Source: a virus. Taken from it: a stretch of DNA of 41,951 nt. A model generated the notes under the pieces. The model saw only the letters and a list, made by a program, of their open reading frames with translations. It did no database searches and was not told the DNA's origin. The stretch lies in IMG/VR virus record IMGVR_UViG_3300009481_000027, positions 1-41,951 of that record. One strand, 5' to 3'. Of the stretch, positions 26,449-33,513 are shown one piece after another. Position 1 is the first letter of the stretch. Each line of letters begins with the position of its first letter. The position numbers and the translations under genes were made by a program.

Positions 26449-26590
26449 TCAGTCGGCGGGGTCACCCGCGATTCCTTTACAGTAACGCAAGCCCGCGTAA
26501 GGCGGGGCCATGGAAAGTCGTCAAAGGCTAAGGGCCGCACTTTGCCGTTTTTATGGTATTTTTTTCAAAAAAAGTAATAAAAACAAAAAC

Positions 26591-26621
26591 TTGCGCTCAA
26601 CTAAAGTTGCCGTGGTATAAT
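26591..26621 (+). promoter_or_regulatory. Strong sigma70-like promoter with AT-rich UP-like tract
   Basis: TTGCGC (26591-26596) and a perfect TATAAT (26616-26621), separated by 19 bases, with an AT-only style tract directly upstream. The bases 26590-26606 (CTTGCGCTCAACTAAAG) recur exactly at 37792-37808 in front of the HTH regulator, where the -10 is different. The spacer is longer than optimal. Confidence 0.65.
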
Positions 26622-26625
26622 AGAA

Positions 26626-26868
26626 CAGGTGGCAGGGAATACCAGCCACAACGGATGCACTTTGAAAATTCAATCGGGCAGCGGGGGGCCAGCGGAAACG
26701 CAAACACCCGAAGGGGCGCACACAAACCCCGAGCCAAGTAGGAACCGGCGAAAGCTAGGCCGAACACGGCGGCCACGAACCCCTGCGCGGGACGTGGCCT
26801 GACACAGAGAGCAACGCGCATCGTAGCCCGCGCTCTGTGGACACAGGATACGACTCCTTATTTTTTCA
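26626..26868 (+). ncRNA. Candidate phage non-coding RNA
   Basis: Downstream of the promoter, before any gene, the transcript would fold into several hairpins: GGCCACG/CGTGGCC near 26771-26800 with an inner CCC/GGG stem, and CACAGAG/CTCTGTG near 26803-26840 with inner pairings. AGGA/TCCT with the following TTATTTTTT (to about 26866) would act as an end signal. There is no supported ORF. It could equally be a long leader for the first accessory gene. Confidence 0.4.
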
Positions 26869-26875
26869 AAGCATC

Positions 26876-26983
26876 TCCCCAACGCTGTGAAGCGCGGGGG
26901 ACTCGCACAAAGGTGACGCCTTGACGTGGCGTGCGAGCTTCTTGACTAAGAGCACCTATCCCGATGCAAACCCAAAACAGGAG
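26876..26983 (+). promoter_or_regulatory. Structured leader element, copy A
   Basis: HP1: TCCCC/GGGGA around CGCT-GTGA-AGCG (GNRA loop). P1: CTCGCAC (26902-26908)/GTGCGAG (26931-26937). P2: CGCC/GGCG with loop TTGACGT (26921-26927). P3 pseudoknot: AGGTG (26911-26915) in the linker with CACCT (26953-26957) downstream of ACTAAG (26945-26950). Then GATGCA (26963) and AGGAG (26979). This architecture recurs in copies B-G. The same bases can be read as TTGACG-18-ACTAAG, a promoter. Confidence 0.75.
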
Positions 26984-26993
26984 ACTACGAACG

Positions 26994-27347
26994 ATGGCGC
27001 GAAGTGACCACTTCAAAGGCGACGGGTACAAGATCCCGAAGCTGAGCACATTGACCAAGGACTTGCGGGCTGCATTCGGCAAGCGAGGCGACCGGACGCT
27101 CTACGCGGGCTTGACTGTTCGTGCGGGCGGCTGGTGCCTTAGCTTGGCGTATGGCAGAGACGGCGAAGCCCTTGACGAGCACCTTGACGACTACCGCATT
27201 GACAAGCGCTATGCGGTAGCCTCGGCGCTGCTCGTGAAGGACCCCGGCGAGGCCTCGACCATCCTGCTGACCAGCATCTGGCGAGCGCTGGACGGCGACC
27301 ATCCCAAGAAGGCCCACGCGGCAGCGACCAGAGCGCTGGCGGCGTGA
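26994..27347 (+). CDS. Small basic protein, unidentified
   Basis: A 117-residue protein, the first gene of the accessory region. It reads as a small alpha/beta fold: strands around TLYAGLTVRAGGWCLSLAYG and a long C-terminal helix STILLTSIWRALDG. Not recognised. ATG 26994 has AGGAG ten to fourteen bases upstream within leader element A. An in-frame ATG at 26964 lies within the GATGCA motif and would add ten residues, but it precedes the ribosome site. It forms a single-gene unit between elements A and B. Confidence 0.6.
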   Translation: MARSDHFKGDGYKIPKLSTLTKDLRAAFGKRGDRTLYAGLTVRAGGWCLSLAYGRDGEALDEHLDDYRIDKRYAVASALLVKDPGEASTILLTSIWRALDGDHPKKAHAAATRALAA

Positions 27348-27353
27348 CTTTCT

Positions 27354-27445
27354 GGCCCGACCGGGCCACCCCTACGATAATCAGGCACCTTGACGCGGTG
27401 TGGGGGCTTTCAACTAAGACCTGACCCGATGCAAACCCAAAGGAG
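27354..27445 (+). promoter_or_regulatory. Structured leader element, copy B
   Basis: HP1: GGCCC/GGGCC with loop GACC. P1: CCCCTAC (27369-27375)/GTGGGGG (27400-27406), one wobble. P2: CACC/GGTG with loop TTGACGC (27390-27396). P3 pseudoknot: TCAGG (27381-27385)/CCTGA (27420-27424). ACTAAG 27413-27418, GATGCA 27428, AGGAG 27441. Confidence 0.75.
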
Positions 27446-27453
27446 AGACCAAC

Positions 27454-27693
27454 ATGATGCAAGTGACTGCAATTCCGGCAACCCTCAACTCTGTCCTGCC
27501 TGACAGCCGCCTACGCAAGATGACCGAGCCGACCAAGGCGCGGCCCTACTTCGTGGTGGCGGGCAAGACGAGTTGGCGCAAGCCGTTCAGCGTGTATTTG
27601 GCGACCGACAAGGACCCGACCGAGGTGTGCTGCACCGACGTGGCTGCCAACGCCGACCTGATCGCCAAGTCGCTCAACGACCAGTTCGCATGA
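27454..27693 (+). CDS. Small protein, unidentified
   Basis: A 79-residue protein with a beta-rich centre (ARPYFVVAGKTSWRKPFSVY) and a C-terminal helix. Not recognised. Two ATG codons, 27454 and 27457, follow the leader's AGGAG; either is usable. Its stop overlaps the next start in ATGA, so the two genes are probably co-translated from the same leader (element B). Confidence 0.55.
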   Translation: MMQVTAIPATLNSVLPDSRLRKMTEPTKARPYFVVAGKTSWRKPFSVYLATDKDPTEVCCTDVAANADLIAKSLNDQFA

Positions 27694-28061
27694 GACACCA
27701 GATCATCGTAGGCAACGTCGGCACGGTGTGTGACACCGATGACGGGCTGGAGGCTCAAAAAGACTTCAGCGCGTACCTGAACGCGGACAACGCGGGACGG
27801 GCCGATGGCGAGACGCTGACGTGGATGGACGGCGGCGAGGTCAAGGCTGAGCGGATCGTGGGCGAGGGCCAAGGCCTGACCTTGTGTAAGCACTGCGCCT
27901 TCGTGGTGGCCAGCGGCGACCCTACGCCGTTGGACTTCCACCACGACGCAGAGCAGGCCGAGCGACTGCATGAGTGGCTTGGGCGCGTTCACAGCGCGAC
28001 CAAGATCCGCACCATCGCGGACGACGACTGGACCACCCGCTGCGACGCGGGCCACTGTTGA
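27690..28061 (+). CDS. Small acidic protein with CxxC, unidentified
   Basis: A 123-residue acidic protein starting in ATGA overlap. It has one CKHC pair (near residues 67-70) and further cysteines at the end (RCDAGHC), so metal binding is possible but not shown. No family recognised. It is the second gene of the unit driven by element B and is followed directly by the hairpin of element C. Confidence 0.55.
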   Translation: MRHQIIVGNVGTVCDTDDGLEAQKDFSAYLNADNAGRADGETLTWMDGGEVKAERIVGEGQGLTLCKHCAFVVASGDPTPLDFHHDAEQAERLHEWLGRVHSATKIRTIADDDWTTRCDAGHC

Positions 28062-28066
28062 ACCCT

Positions 28067-28157
28067 GCCCCGCAAGGGGCACCCCATCAATCTGGACGCC
28101 TTGACGTGGCGGTGGGGCTTTTTGACTAAGAGCCAGAACGATGCAAAACCCAAGGAG
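28067..28157 (+). promoter_or_regulatory. Structured leader element, copy C
   Basis: HP1: GCCCC/GGGGC with GCAA tetraloop. P1: CCCCAT (28082-28087)/GTGGGG (28112-28117), one wobble. P2: CGCC/GGCG with loop TTGACGT (28101-28107). P3 pseudoknot: TCTGG (28091-28095)/CCAGA (28133-28137). ACTAAG 28125-28130, GATGCA 28140, AAGGAG 28152. Confidence 0.75.
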
Positions 28158-28166
28158 ACAGACAAG

Positions 28167-28460
28167 ATGACTCAACCGAGAAGATACATCACGCACGAGT
28201 CGTGCGAAGCGACCAAGACCCGCCCCCAAAAGCTGGCCGTGGTTGCGGCGAACGCTCACGTGATGGAGGACAACGGCAAGACGCTCCGGATCATGACTGA
28301 CCGGCGTGGCGTGTCGGTATTGGCCAGCATCTTCGCCTTCCGGACCACCTTCAAGACCTCGCGGGACGCCTTCGGCAACCGTGAGGCCGTGTTGACCCTG
28401 AAGCGTGAGAATGTGCTCGTGGTGGGCGCTCCCGACCTTAGCTGGCGGGGGTGCGCATGA
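28167..28460 (+). CDS. Small basic protein, unidentified
   Basis: A 97-residue basic protein. It contains a beta-rich middle (GKTLRIMTDRRGVSVLASIF) and a C-terminal strand KRENVLVVGAP. Not recognised. The ATG lies nine bases after AAGGAG. It opens a four-gene unit under element C in which every junction overlaps or abuts: ATGA to the next gene, directly abutting at 28760, ATGA at 29179. Confidence 0.55.
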   Translation: MTQPRRYITHESCEATKTRPQKLAVVAANAHVMEDNGKTLRIMTDRRGVSVLASIFAFRTTFKTSRDAFGNREAVLTLKRENVLVVGAPDLSWRGCA

Positions 28461-28759
28461 GCGAGGGAATCATCAGCATCACCGTGAAGACGGAGGCAGG
28501 ATCGTTCGGAGCGGTCAAGCCCTCGGAGCACGCGACTTCGGTCCACTGCAACCGCACAGCACACAACTGCAAGGTGAACAGGACTGACCGGCTGGTGGTG
28601 CGTGGCGGTGAGGTGACCATCGGTCACGACACCTACACGGCCCCGTGCCAGTGCTGCGACTGTGACGAGATCATCGGCACGCTCGTGGTGAAGGTATCCA
28701 CCATCTTCGGCATCGAAGAGGACGCGCGCGTGTTGAACGGGCGTTACCGGGTGTATTAG
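28457..28759 (+). CDS. Small Cys-rich protein, unidentified
   Basis: A 100-residue protein with six cysteines: VHCNRTAHNCKV near residues 30-38 and PCQCCDCDE near residues 64-69. This may be a zinc-binding module. Starts at ATG 28457, overlapping the upstream stop (a GTG six bases earlier is possible). Not recognised. Its stop directly abuts the next start. Confidence 0.55.
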   Translation: MSEGIISITVKTEAGSFGAVKPSEHATSVHCNRTAHNCKVNRTDRLVVRGGEVTIGHDTYTAPCQCCDCDEIIGTLVVKVSTIFGIEEDARVLNGRYRVY

Positions 28760-29182
28760 ATGCCCGACTACACCGTAGACCTCGCCGGGCTGCCCTTCGG
28801 GCGGCTCTGGCAGCACAGCGTTCTCGTGGTGGCTGACTACCCCAATGACGCCATCCTGAAGGTTGCCCCCACGGTTGCCACCGGCATTTACATGAAGGTG
28901 CGCGACAGCGAGGGCATCTGGCAGGCCAACATGGGCAAGCTGGACCCGTTCGTGCCCGATCAGGACAGCGTTCCGGTCGAGGTGGCGATGGCGCTGAAGC
29001 AGACCGGCGCGCAGCGTGAAGCGCTCGCAGGGCTGTTGACGCGATACCCCGATCACACCAAGGTGGACCGGGTTCTCGGTGGCGGCGGCCTCCCTAGCGA
29101 CTGGCTGCTGTTCACCATCTGGGACGGCAAACGCAACGTGCTGACCGGTGGCATCGACCCGCAAGGGGGGATCAACACATGA
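28760..29182 (+). CDS. Protein of unknown function in element C operon
   Basis: A 140-residue protein starting directly after the preceding stop. It is alpha/beta (LWQHSVLVVADYPNDAILKV; SVPVEVAMALKQTGAQREAL) with a Gly-rich loop (VLGGGGLPSDW). Not recognised. The end overlaps a further very short gene. Confidence 0.55.
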   Translation: MPDYTVDLAGLPFGRLWQHSVLVVADYPNDAILKVAPTVATGIYMKVRDSEGIWQANMGKLDPFVPDQDSVPVEVAMALKQTGAQREALAGLLTRYPDHTKVDRVLGGGGLPSDWLLFTIWDGKRNVLTGGIDPQGGINT

Positions 29183-29322
29183 TCCGGAGGACCGACAGCA
29201 ACCCGCGCGACGCCGTTGCGGTGGCATGGCGGCAGCTTATTGACGCGACCGTGACGCTGCTGACACTTGGCCGGTACACCACCGACTTCGCATTCCGGCA
29301 TATGTTCCGTAGCGATGCCTGA
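29179..29322 (+). CDS. Very small protein (47 aa), unidentified
   Basis: A 47-residue frame, MIRRTDSNPRDAV at the start, then a helix AVAWRQLIDATVTLLTLG and a basic end. ATG overlaps the upstream stop (ATGA), and the stop is followed at once by the element D hairpin, exactly as for neighbouring genes. This context, rather than its length, supports it as real. GGGGGG about ten bases upstream may serve as ribosome site. Confidence 0.5.
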   Translation: MIRRTDSNPRDAVAVAWRQLIDATVTLLTLGRYTTDFAFRHMFRSDA

Positions 29323-29323
29323 C

Positions 29324-29415
29324 GCCCCTTACGGGGCACCCCCACATGAGACAGCGCCTTGACGTGGCGTGGGGGCTTTCAACTAAGCTGACTCACCCGA
29401 TGCAAACCAAGGAGA
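29324..29415 (+). promoter_or_regulatory. Structured leader element, copy D
   Basis: HP1: GCCCC/GGGGC with loop TTAC. P1: CCCCCAC (29339-29345)/GTGGGGG (29369-29375). P2: CGCC/GGCG with loop TTGACGT (29359-29365). P3 pseudoknot: TGAGACAG (29347-29354)/CTGACTCA (29388-29395), one A-A mismatch. ACTAAG 29382-29387, GATGCA 29399, AAGGAG about 29409. Confidence 0.75.
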
Positions 29416-29423
29416 CAGGAAAA

Positions 29424-29696
29424 ATGACCAAGCAAGAGCTATTCGATTCTCTTGACGAGGCGCACCACGGCACGGTGCAGCGATGGCTGGACCGGGGCGA
29501 TGGCGTGGCCGTCTACGAGAACGCGGAACTCGGCCACCCCGACCTCGGTCACAAGAAGTTCGTGAGCTTCGGTAGCGCTCAGGCGCGACTGGAGCCCAAC
29601 GTGTGCGACGATGACGGCAACCCGCCTCAGCGGATGCCCGATATCGGCGGGCAGATCAACTGGCGGTACCAACTGACGGGAACGGTGAGAGCATGA
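29424..29696 (+). CDS. Small acidic protein, unidentified
   Basis: A 90-residue acidic protein, helical at the N-terminus (TKQELFDSLDEAHHGTVQRW) and beta-rich after. Not recognised. It opens the three-gene unit of element D. An in-frame ATG in GATGCA (29400) would extend it by eight residues, but lies before the ribosome site. Its stop overlaps the next start in ATGA. Confidence 0.55.
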   Translation: MTKQELFDSLDEAHHGTVQRWLDRGDGVAVYENAELGHPDLGHKKFVSFGSAQARLEPNVCDDDGNPPQRMPDIGGQINWRYQLTGTVRA

Positions 29697-30037
29697 GCAG
29701 TCGAACAAACGAGCGCGGCAACATCATCGTTGACGAATTCACGGGACCGTTCGCAGAGCGGTACCAGTTCGACCGTGAGTATCTCGCGGCAGGGTTCAAG
29801 CAGTGGGACACGGATCAGGACGCCAGCTACTTCGGCGTTTGGGTCCATGTGGAGACCCGTGTGATTGTCACCTTCGCAGAGGGCGACCTGAGCACGGTGA
29901 CCTGCCCCACGGACGAGTCGTTCAAGGCTGAGATCGCGAATATGCGAGCGTTCTACGGGGACGTGCCTCGCGCCTTCGCCATACTTGACCCCGACGCGGG
30001 CACGCTGACAAACGTGCACGTGGCGAGGCCGGCATGA
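29693..30037 (+). CDS. Protein of unknown function
   Basis: A 114-residue acidic protein; beta-rich with aromatic residues (ASYFGVWVHVETRVIVTF). Not recognised. ATGA overlaps on both sides place it in one translational unit with its neighbours. Confidence 0.55.
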   Translation: MSSRTNERGNIIVDEFTGPFAERYQFDREYLAAGFKQWDTDQDASYFGVWVHVETRVIVTFAEGDLSTVTCPTDESFKAEIANMRAFYGDVPRAFAILDPDAGTLTNVHVARPA

Positions 30038-30429
30038 GCAGGCTGCACTTCCCCGACCGACCGTTCCGGGACCTGTTCACGAAGGTGACCCCGCCGCCGA
30101 CCAGACCGGCGTGGATCTACTTCCGCGAGGCAGGGACGCCGTTCGTGATTCGCGAGGCCGAGAGCGAGCGACGCAACCCCTCTGGCGTGATCATCAGCGA
30201 GTACATGACGATCAGCGGGTATGAGCACCCGCATGGCAGCATGTACGTTGCCCCGACTCGGGAGCTTTCCGAGTTCATCTGGGACAACATGGTCGCGGTT
30301 GACTACGACCGGATCTACTTCAAGGCAACGGTGCGCACCAACGGCATCGTTCTGCTCAGCGCGCACTACAACCAAATCCTCGGAGGCCGATGGCTGACGA
30401 CGATGCCGCTGGCAGATTTTCCGCAATAG
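30034..30429 (+). CDS. Protein of unknown function
   Basis: A 131-residue protein, alpha/beta (SEYMTISGYEHPHGSMYVAP; FIWDNMVAVDYDRIYFKATV). Not recognised. Last gene of the element D unit, closed by a hairpin (30440-30474) that starts the variant leader H. Confidence 0.55.
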   Translation: MSRLHFPDRPFRDLFTKVTPPPTRPAWIYFREAGTPFVIREAESERRNPSGVIISEYMTISGYEHPHGSMYVAPTRELSEFIWDNMVAVDYDRIYFKATVRTNGIVLLSAHYNQILGGRWLTTMPLADFPQ

Positions 30430-30439
30430 TGACTAGACA

Positions 30440-30570
30440 CGCGCCCGCCATGGACGTTAGACCTGACTGGCGCGATGTTCCCCCATGGGCAGCCACCTCC
30501 GCGTGGTGGGGAACGGGCAACGCACAGCCTTGTGCGGCAAGGGCTGACCCCGATGCATTCTGAAAAGGAG
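30440..30570 (+). promoter_or_regulatory. Variant structured leader H (no TTGACG, no ACTAAG)
   Basis: HP1-like hairpin CGCGCC (30440-30445)/GGCGCG (30469-30474). P1: GTTCCCC (30477-30483)/GGGGAAC (30508-30514). P2: ACC/GGT with 7-base loop TCCGCGT (30498-30504). P3 pseudoknot: CAGCC (30490-30494)/GGCTG (30542-30546), with hairpin CGCACA/TGTGCG (30521-30536) in the connector. GATGCA 30552, AAGGAG 30565. The promoter-like boxes of copies A-G are missing while the fold is kept. Confidence 0.6.
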
Positions 30571-30578
30571 AACACGAG

Positions 30579-31328
30579 ATGACGACTTCGTACACCGAGC
30601 AGCAGATCGCCAAGATGGGCCAGAAGGACCTCGTGGCGGCGCTGGACGCGATGGAGGTGGACTACATGGGCACGGGCAAGACCGTGCCCAAGGCCGACAC
30701 CCTCCGGAGCATCCTGCTGCGCGAGCAGGCGAAGGCCGACAAGGCCGCCGCCAAGAAGAAGCCCGCCGCCAAGAAGAAGGCCCCCGCCAAGGCGGAGACC
30801 AAGAAGCCCGCCGCCAAGAAGGCCACCGAGGGCGACAACAGCGGCGGCGACTCGGACGACCTCGACGCGGCCTTGGGTGACGCCAACGCCAAGACGGCGG
30901 CCAAGAAGGCGGCCAAGAAGCAGGTCGACCGGGTGGGTCGCTCGGGCAGCCGTGGCTGGGCGCTGATGATGCTTTCGGCCATCGTGACCGAGGGACCGGT
31001 CAGCCTCACCGACCTGTACAAGCAGGAAGAGGCCGACCTGTACAGGTTCGGACGTGGCGGCAACCCGCGCACCGAGAGCACCGTCGAGGTGCGGGCGCGC
31101 GAGTTCCGCAAGTACGGTCGCTGCTTCGGCGTGACCGTGAACGTCAGCCTCTCGGCCAAGACGCTGGAGATCGACCGCAAAAAGACCAACAAGTCCGTAC
31201 TAAAGGCCATGGACAAGGCCGTGGGCGAGATCCTGACCGAGACCGAGCCGCCCGCCGACTTCAAGCCGCCCGCGCTTCAGGGCAGCGACAAGGCCAAGGC
31301 GGCCCGCGCCAAGAAGAAGGCCGCGTAA
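30579..31328 (+). CDS. Histone H1-like / SAP-like DNA-binding protein
   Basis: A 249-residue basic protein. Residues 1-50 (KDLVAALDAMEVDY, then KADTLRSILL) resemble a SAP/HeH helix-extension-helix motif. Residues 52-115 are Lys/Ala/Pro-rich like the tail of histone H1 and bacterial H1-like proteins (AAKKKPAAKKKAPAKAETKK). Residues 115-220 form a folded, mostly helical domain with GSRGWALMMLSAIVTEGP, reminiscent of a winged helix. The end is again Lys/Ala-rich. It probably binds DNA; whether it shapes phage or host DNA is unknown. ATG has AAGGAG nine to fourteen bases upstream. Confidence 0.6.
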   Translation: MTTSYTEQQIAKMGQKDLVAALDAMEVDYMGTGKTVPKADTLRSILLREQAKADKAAAKKKPAAKKKAPAKAETKKPAAKKATEGDNSGGDSDDLDAALGDANAKTAAKKAAKKQVDRVGRSGSRGWALMMLSAIVTEGPVSLTDLYKQEEADLYRFGRGGNPRTESTVEVRAREFRKYGRCFGVTVNVSLSAKTLEIDRKKTNKSVLKAMDKAVGEILTETEPPADFKPPALQGSDKAKAARAKKKAA

Positions 31329-31440
31329 GCAGCCTGCCCCTTCGGGGGCTGCGCCCCGTAGACACAACCTCCCCGTGGTGGGGCGTGGGTAACGCCAATA
31401 GTGTCTAACCAACCCGATGCAATCTTTGACTAACAGGAGA
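31329..31440 (+). promoter_or_regulatory. Variant structured leader I (no TTGACG)
   Basis: HP1: GCCCC/GGGGC with TTCG tetraloop (31336-31349). P1: CGCCCC (31352-31357)/GGGGCG (31380-31385). P2: ACC/GGT with loop TCCCCGT (31370-31376). P3 pseudoknot: TAGACAC (31359-31365)/GTGTCTA (31401-31407). GATGCA 31415, AGGAG about 31435. Shares ACCTCC, CGTGGTGGGG and GGGYAACGC with variant H, so the two are paralogues. Confidence 0.65.
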
Positions 31441-31446
31441 ATCGAA

Positions 31447-32460
31447 ATGGGAACCAGAACTACGGCCGATGCCGTTGTGGACTCCGCCACCAAGATCGCC
31501 ACCAAGATCGCCAGCGCGGCCAACACCGACTACCTCGGCTACTTCGCGTGGTACGAGGTGGACTCCGGGCTGGGGATCGGGAACGACGATCTCAAGGCGC
31601 TGTTCGCCACGCATGGGCTGGACGACAAGTACCTCCCCACGCTGCCCAGCAACCGCCTCGTGTTCAGCCGACTGATCGGCAAGGTGACCAAGGGCCTCGC
31701 CGACACCATCGTCGCCCCGATCCAGAAGGGCGGCCTGAATAAGGCTGAGGTCCATGGCCTCTACCCGGTCGAGACGACGGATGACGCGAAGGTGCTGGAC
31801 AAGGACGCTAAGCTGGGCGACCCGCTCACCAAGATCGGGTTCATCCCCGGTGACCTGCGCGCGGACGGCAACGACACCGTGCTGTTCAAGCCTGCCCACC
31901 CGGCAGCTGGTGCGCTCAAGGCCAACTGGCTGACTCAGTGTGGGCAGTTCGCGTCCCCGGACGTGAGCAGCTTCGTACGCGACCTGTTCCGGCAGATGGC
32001 GCGCGTGCGGCTCAAGCGGTTCGGGCACATTTACTTCGTGCCCGGTCAGTACGGCGACCTGCTCGCCAAGCTGAGCGCTGTGGTCAATGCCCTTCCGGGT
32101 GAGACCGCGCTGCGCACCATCCCGGTGCCCAACGTGCCCGAGAGCGTCATCGCCATCCAGAGCGAGGCGCGCAAGGGCCTTGAGGGCGACGTGAAGGCGC
32201 TCACCGAGCGCATCGAGGCGTTCGGTGACAAGACCCGTGAGACCACGCTGGACGCGGCTATCGAAGAGGCGAGAGCGCTCAAAGAGATGGGCGCGCTCTA
32301 CAAGGCCGTGGCTCAGACGCGGGTCGATGACTTGCAGGCCTCGCTCTGCAAGCTCGCCAACGAGACCCGCAAGAAGCTGGGCATGCCCCCGCTGTACGAC
32401 GGCAAGGGCAACGAGATCGAGTACGACGACGACGGCAACCCCGCCGTGGACGCTGACTAG
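31447..32460 (+). CDS. DUF6744-like phage protein upstream of MoxR/VWA
   Basis: A 337-residue protein. The N-terminal half begins with a helix (VVDSATKIATKIASAANTDY), then YFAWYEVDSGLGIGNDDLKA, which reminds me of the DUF6744 family found with MoxR-like ATPases in phages; this match is from memory and tentative. The C-terminal half is a long coiled-coil-like region (VKALTERIEAFGDKTRETTL) ending in an acidic tail (EIEYDDDGNPAVDAD). Likely an accessory partner of the ATPase genes downstream. ATG follows AGGAGAATCGAA. Confidence 0.5.
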   Translation: MGTRTTADAVVDSATKIATKIASAANTDYLGYFAWYEVDSGLGIGNDDLKALFATHGLDDKYLPTLPSNRLVFSRLIGKVTKGLADTIVAPIQKGGLNKAEVHGLYPVETTDDAKVLDKDAKLGDPLTKIGFIPGDLRADGNDTVLFKPAHPAAGALKANWLTQCGQFASPDVSSFVRDLFRQMARVRLKRFGHIYFVPGQYGDLLAKLSAVVNALPGETALRTIPVPNVPESVIAIQSEARKGLEGDVKALTERIEAFGDKTRETTLDAAIEEARALKEMGALYKAVAQTRVDDLQASLCKLANETRKKLGMPPLYDGKGNEIEYDDDGNPAVDAD

Positions 32461-32514
32461 CACCCGCCAAGCGCCCACAACCTGCCCCACCCAAGCATAC
32501 CCACCGAGAACCTG

Positions 32515-32618
32515 CCAGAGTGGCTGACATGGCCCCTCTGGCCCCGCCTCGATACGCTCACACCCCCGTGGGCGTATGGAGATGGGTGTGTTTTCACCTG
32601 ATTCTGATGCAAAAGGAG
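32515..32618 (+). promoter_or_regulatory. Variant structured leader J (pseudoknot with U-run)
   Basis: HP1-like hairpin CCAGAG (32515-32520)/CTCTGG (32536-32541). P1: ATACGC (32552-32557)/GCGTAT (32572-32577). Crossing stem: CACACCC (32559-32565)/GGGTGTG (32584-32590), followed at once by TTTT. There is almost no inner hairpin. GATGCA 32606, then AAAAGGAG. The second stem plus TTTT also looks like an intrinsic terminator, exclusive with P1 if not pseudoknotted. Confidence 0.55.
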
Positions 32619-32628
32619 AACCTGACTA

Positions 32629-32961
32629 ATGAACAACCTGACTCATTACGTGAACGGGTGCCACCCCTCAAGGGTGAGCGCGTCCACGGCAAGCACAAGC
32701 GATGACCTTGACGAGGTCGATTGCGGCGCATGCCTGAACATCACGAAGGGCAAGATGATCCCGACCGCGCACGACAAGGCGCACTTCGCCGAGACCATCA
32801 AAGGCCTGCGTGAGCCTGACGAGACATTCGACTGCTGCGAGAGCGGCGGTTGTGACTGCCACATCAGCGAGACGATCATGACCAGCTTTGGCTACGCCGA
32901 GGCCTACCGTGACGGCGAGGTGATCTCTGGCGGGCGAGTCGTGTGGAGGGAAGAGGCATGA
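32629..32961 (+). CDS. Small Cys-rich protein, unidentified
   Basis: A 110-residue protein with several cysteine clusters: VDCGACLN (near 31-35) and DCCESGGCDCH (near 69-77), suggesting metal binding. Not recognised. ATG lies twelve bases downstream of AAGGAG in variant leader J. ATGA overlap with the next gene. Confidence 0.55.
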   Translation: MNNLTHYVNGCHPSRVSASTASTSDDLDEVDCGACLNITKGKMIPTAHDKAHFAETIKGLREPDETFDCCESGGCDCHISETIMTSFGYAEAYRDGEVISGGRVVWREEA

Positions 32962-33500
32962 TCACCTGCAGCTACTTCGACGTCCTGATCCAGCGGGTTG
33001 GCAGTGACGAGCCGATCCACCACCATCGCGGTGACGAGCGCCCGTTCACGCTGGCCAACGACGACCTTCAGGTCAACGCCGAGCTTATGGGCCGGGGACT
33101 CCCTCCAATCGAGGGTTGGACTCCCGACCCGGACAGCCCCGGCGTGTACATGCTGAGCCAGCAAGAGGACGGCGACGGGATGGAGGCGCCCGATGGCGAC
33201 TTCATCGCTGTCTACACCATCAAGCTGGTGTGTCACGGCGGCGAGTTCTGGCCACACGGTCACCGGCCGTGGCACCGGAACCCCGCCCTTCTGACCGAGC
33301 TTTCCGAGCAACTGGCCAATCCGGACTACTACCGGACGGTCTACGGGTGCATTGAGGTGACGGTCCACGGTAGCGATGGCGAGAAGATCGCATCGTGTGC
33401 GCCCGACTACTTCCTCGACATGTACAGCAACGGGTTCCACCAAGACGGCAACGCCGTTGACTGGAGCGACGTGCGGTCACTGACCGTGCGGACCATCTGA
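32958..33500 (+). CDS. Protein of unknown function
   Basis: A 180-residue protein, beta-rich (DFIAVYTIKLVCHGGEFW; RTVYGCIEVTVHGSDG), rich in His, Asp and Trp. Not recognised. ATG overlaps the upstream stop. Its stop is followed by two hairpins, GAGCG/CGCTC (33514-33529) and the HP1 of element E. Confidence 0.55.
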   Translation: MITCSYFDVLIQRVGSDEPIHHHRGDERPFTLANDDLQVNAELMGRGLPPIEGWTPDPDSPGVYMLSQQEDGDGMEAPDGDFIAVYTIKLVCHGGEFWPHGHRPWHRNPALLTELSEQLANPDYYRTVYGCIEVTVHGSDGEKIASCAPDYFLDMYSNGFHQDGNAVDWSDVRSLTVRTI

Positions 33501-33513
33501 GGCTAGGCCTCAT

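Larger units (their letters stand above)
26449..26993 (+). other. Long non-coding stretch between virion block and accessory region
   Basis: 545 bases without a credible gene. It holds in order a weak hairpin (CCCGC/GCGGG near 26492-26506), an AT-rich track (about 26535-26590, including TTTTTTTCAAAAAAA), a strong promoter (26591-26621), about 250 bases of folded untranslated sequence, a short hairpin followed by TTATTTTTT (about 26846-26866), and the first structured leader element (26876-26983). An ORF at 26553-26741 has no ribosome site and begins upstream of the promoter. Confidence 0.7.

Noticed and set aside
26553-26741. 62-codon open frame after the virion block
   Set aside because: It starts upstream of the promoter at 26591, has no ribosome site, and its internal ATG at 26655 has none either. 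The region looks like structured RNA.
27369-27433. preQ1-I riboswitch, suggested by the AACTAA tail and pseudoknot
   Set aside because: The preQ1-I pseudoknot pairs its loop with bases within the AACTAA-type tail. Here ACTAAG stays unpaired and the pairing strand lies further downstream, and the inner hairpin with TTGACGY has no counterpart.
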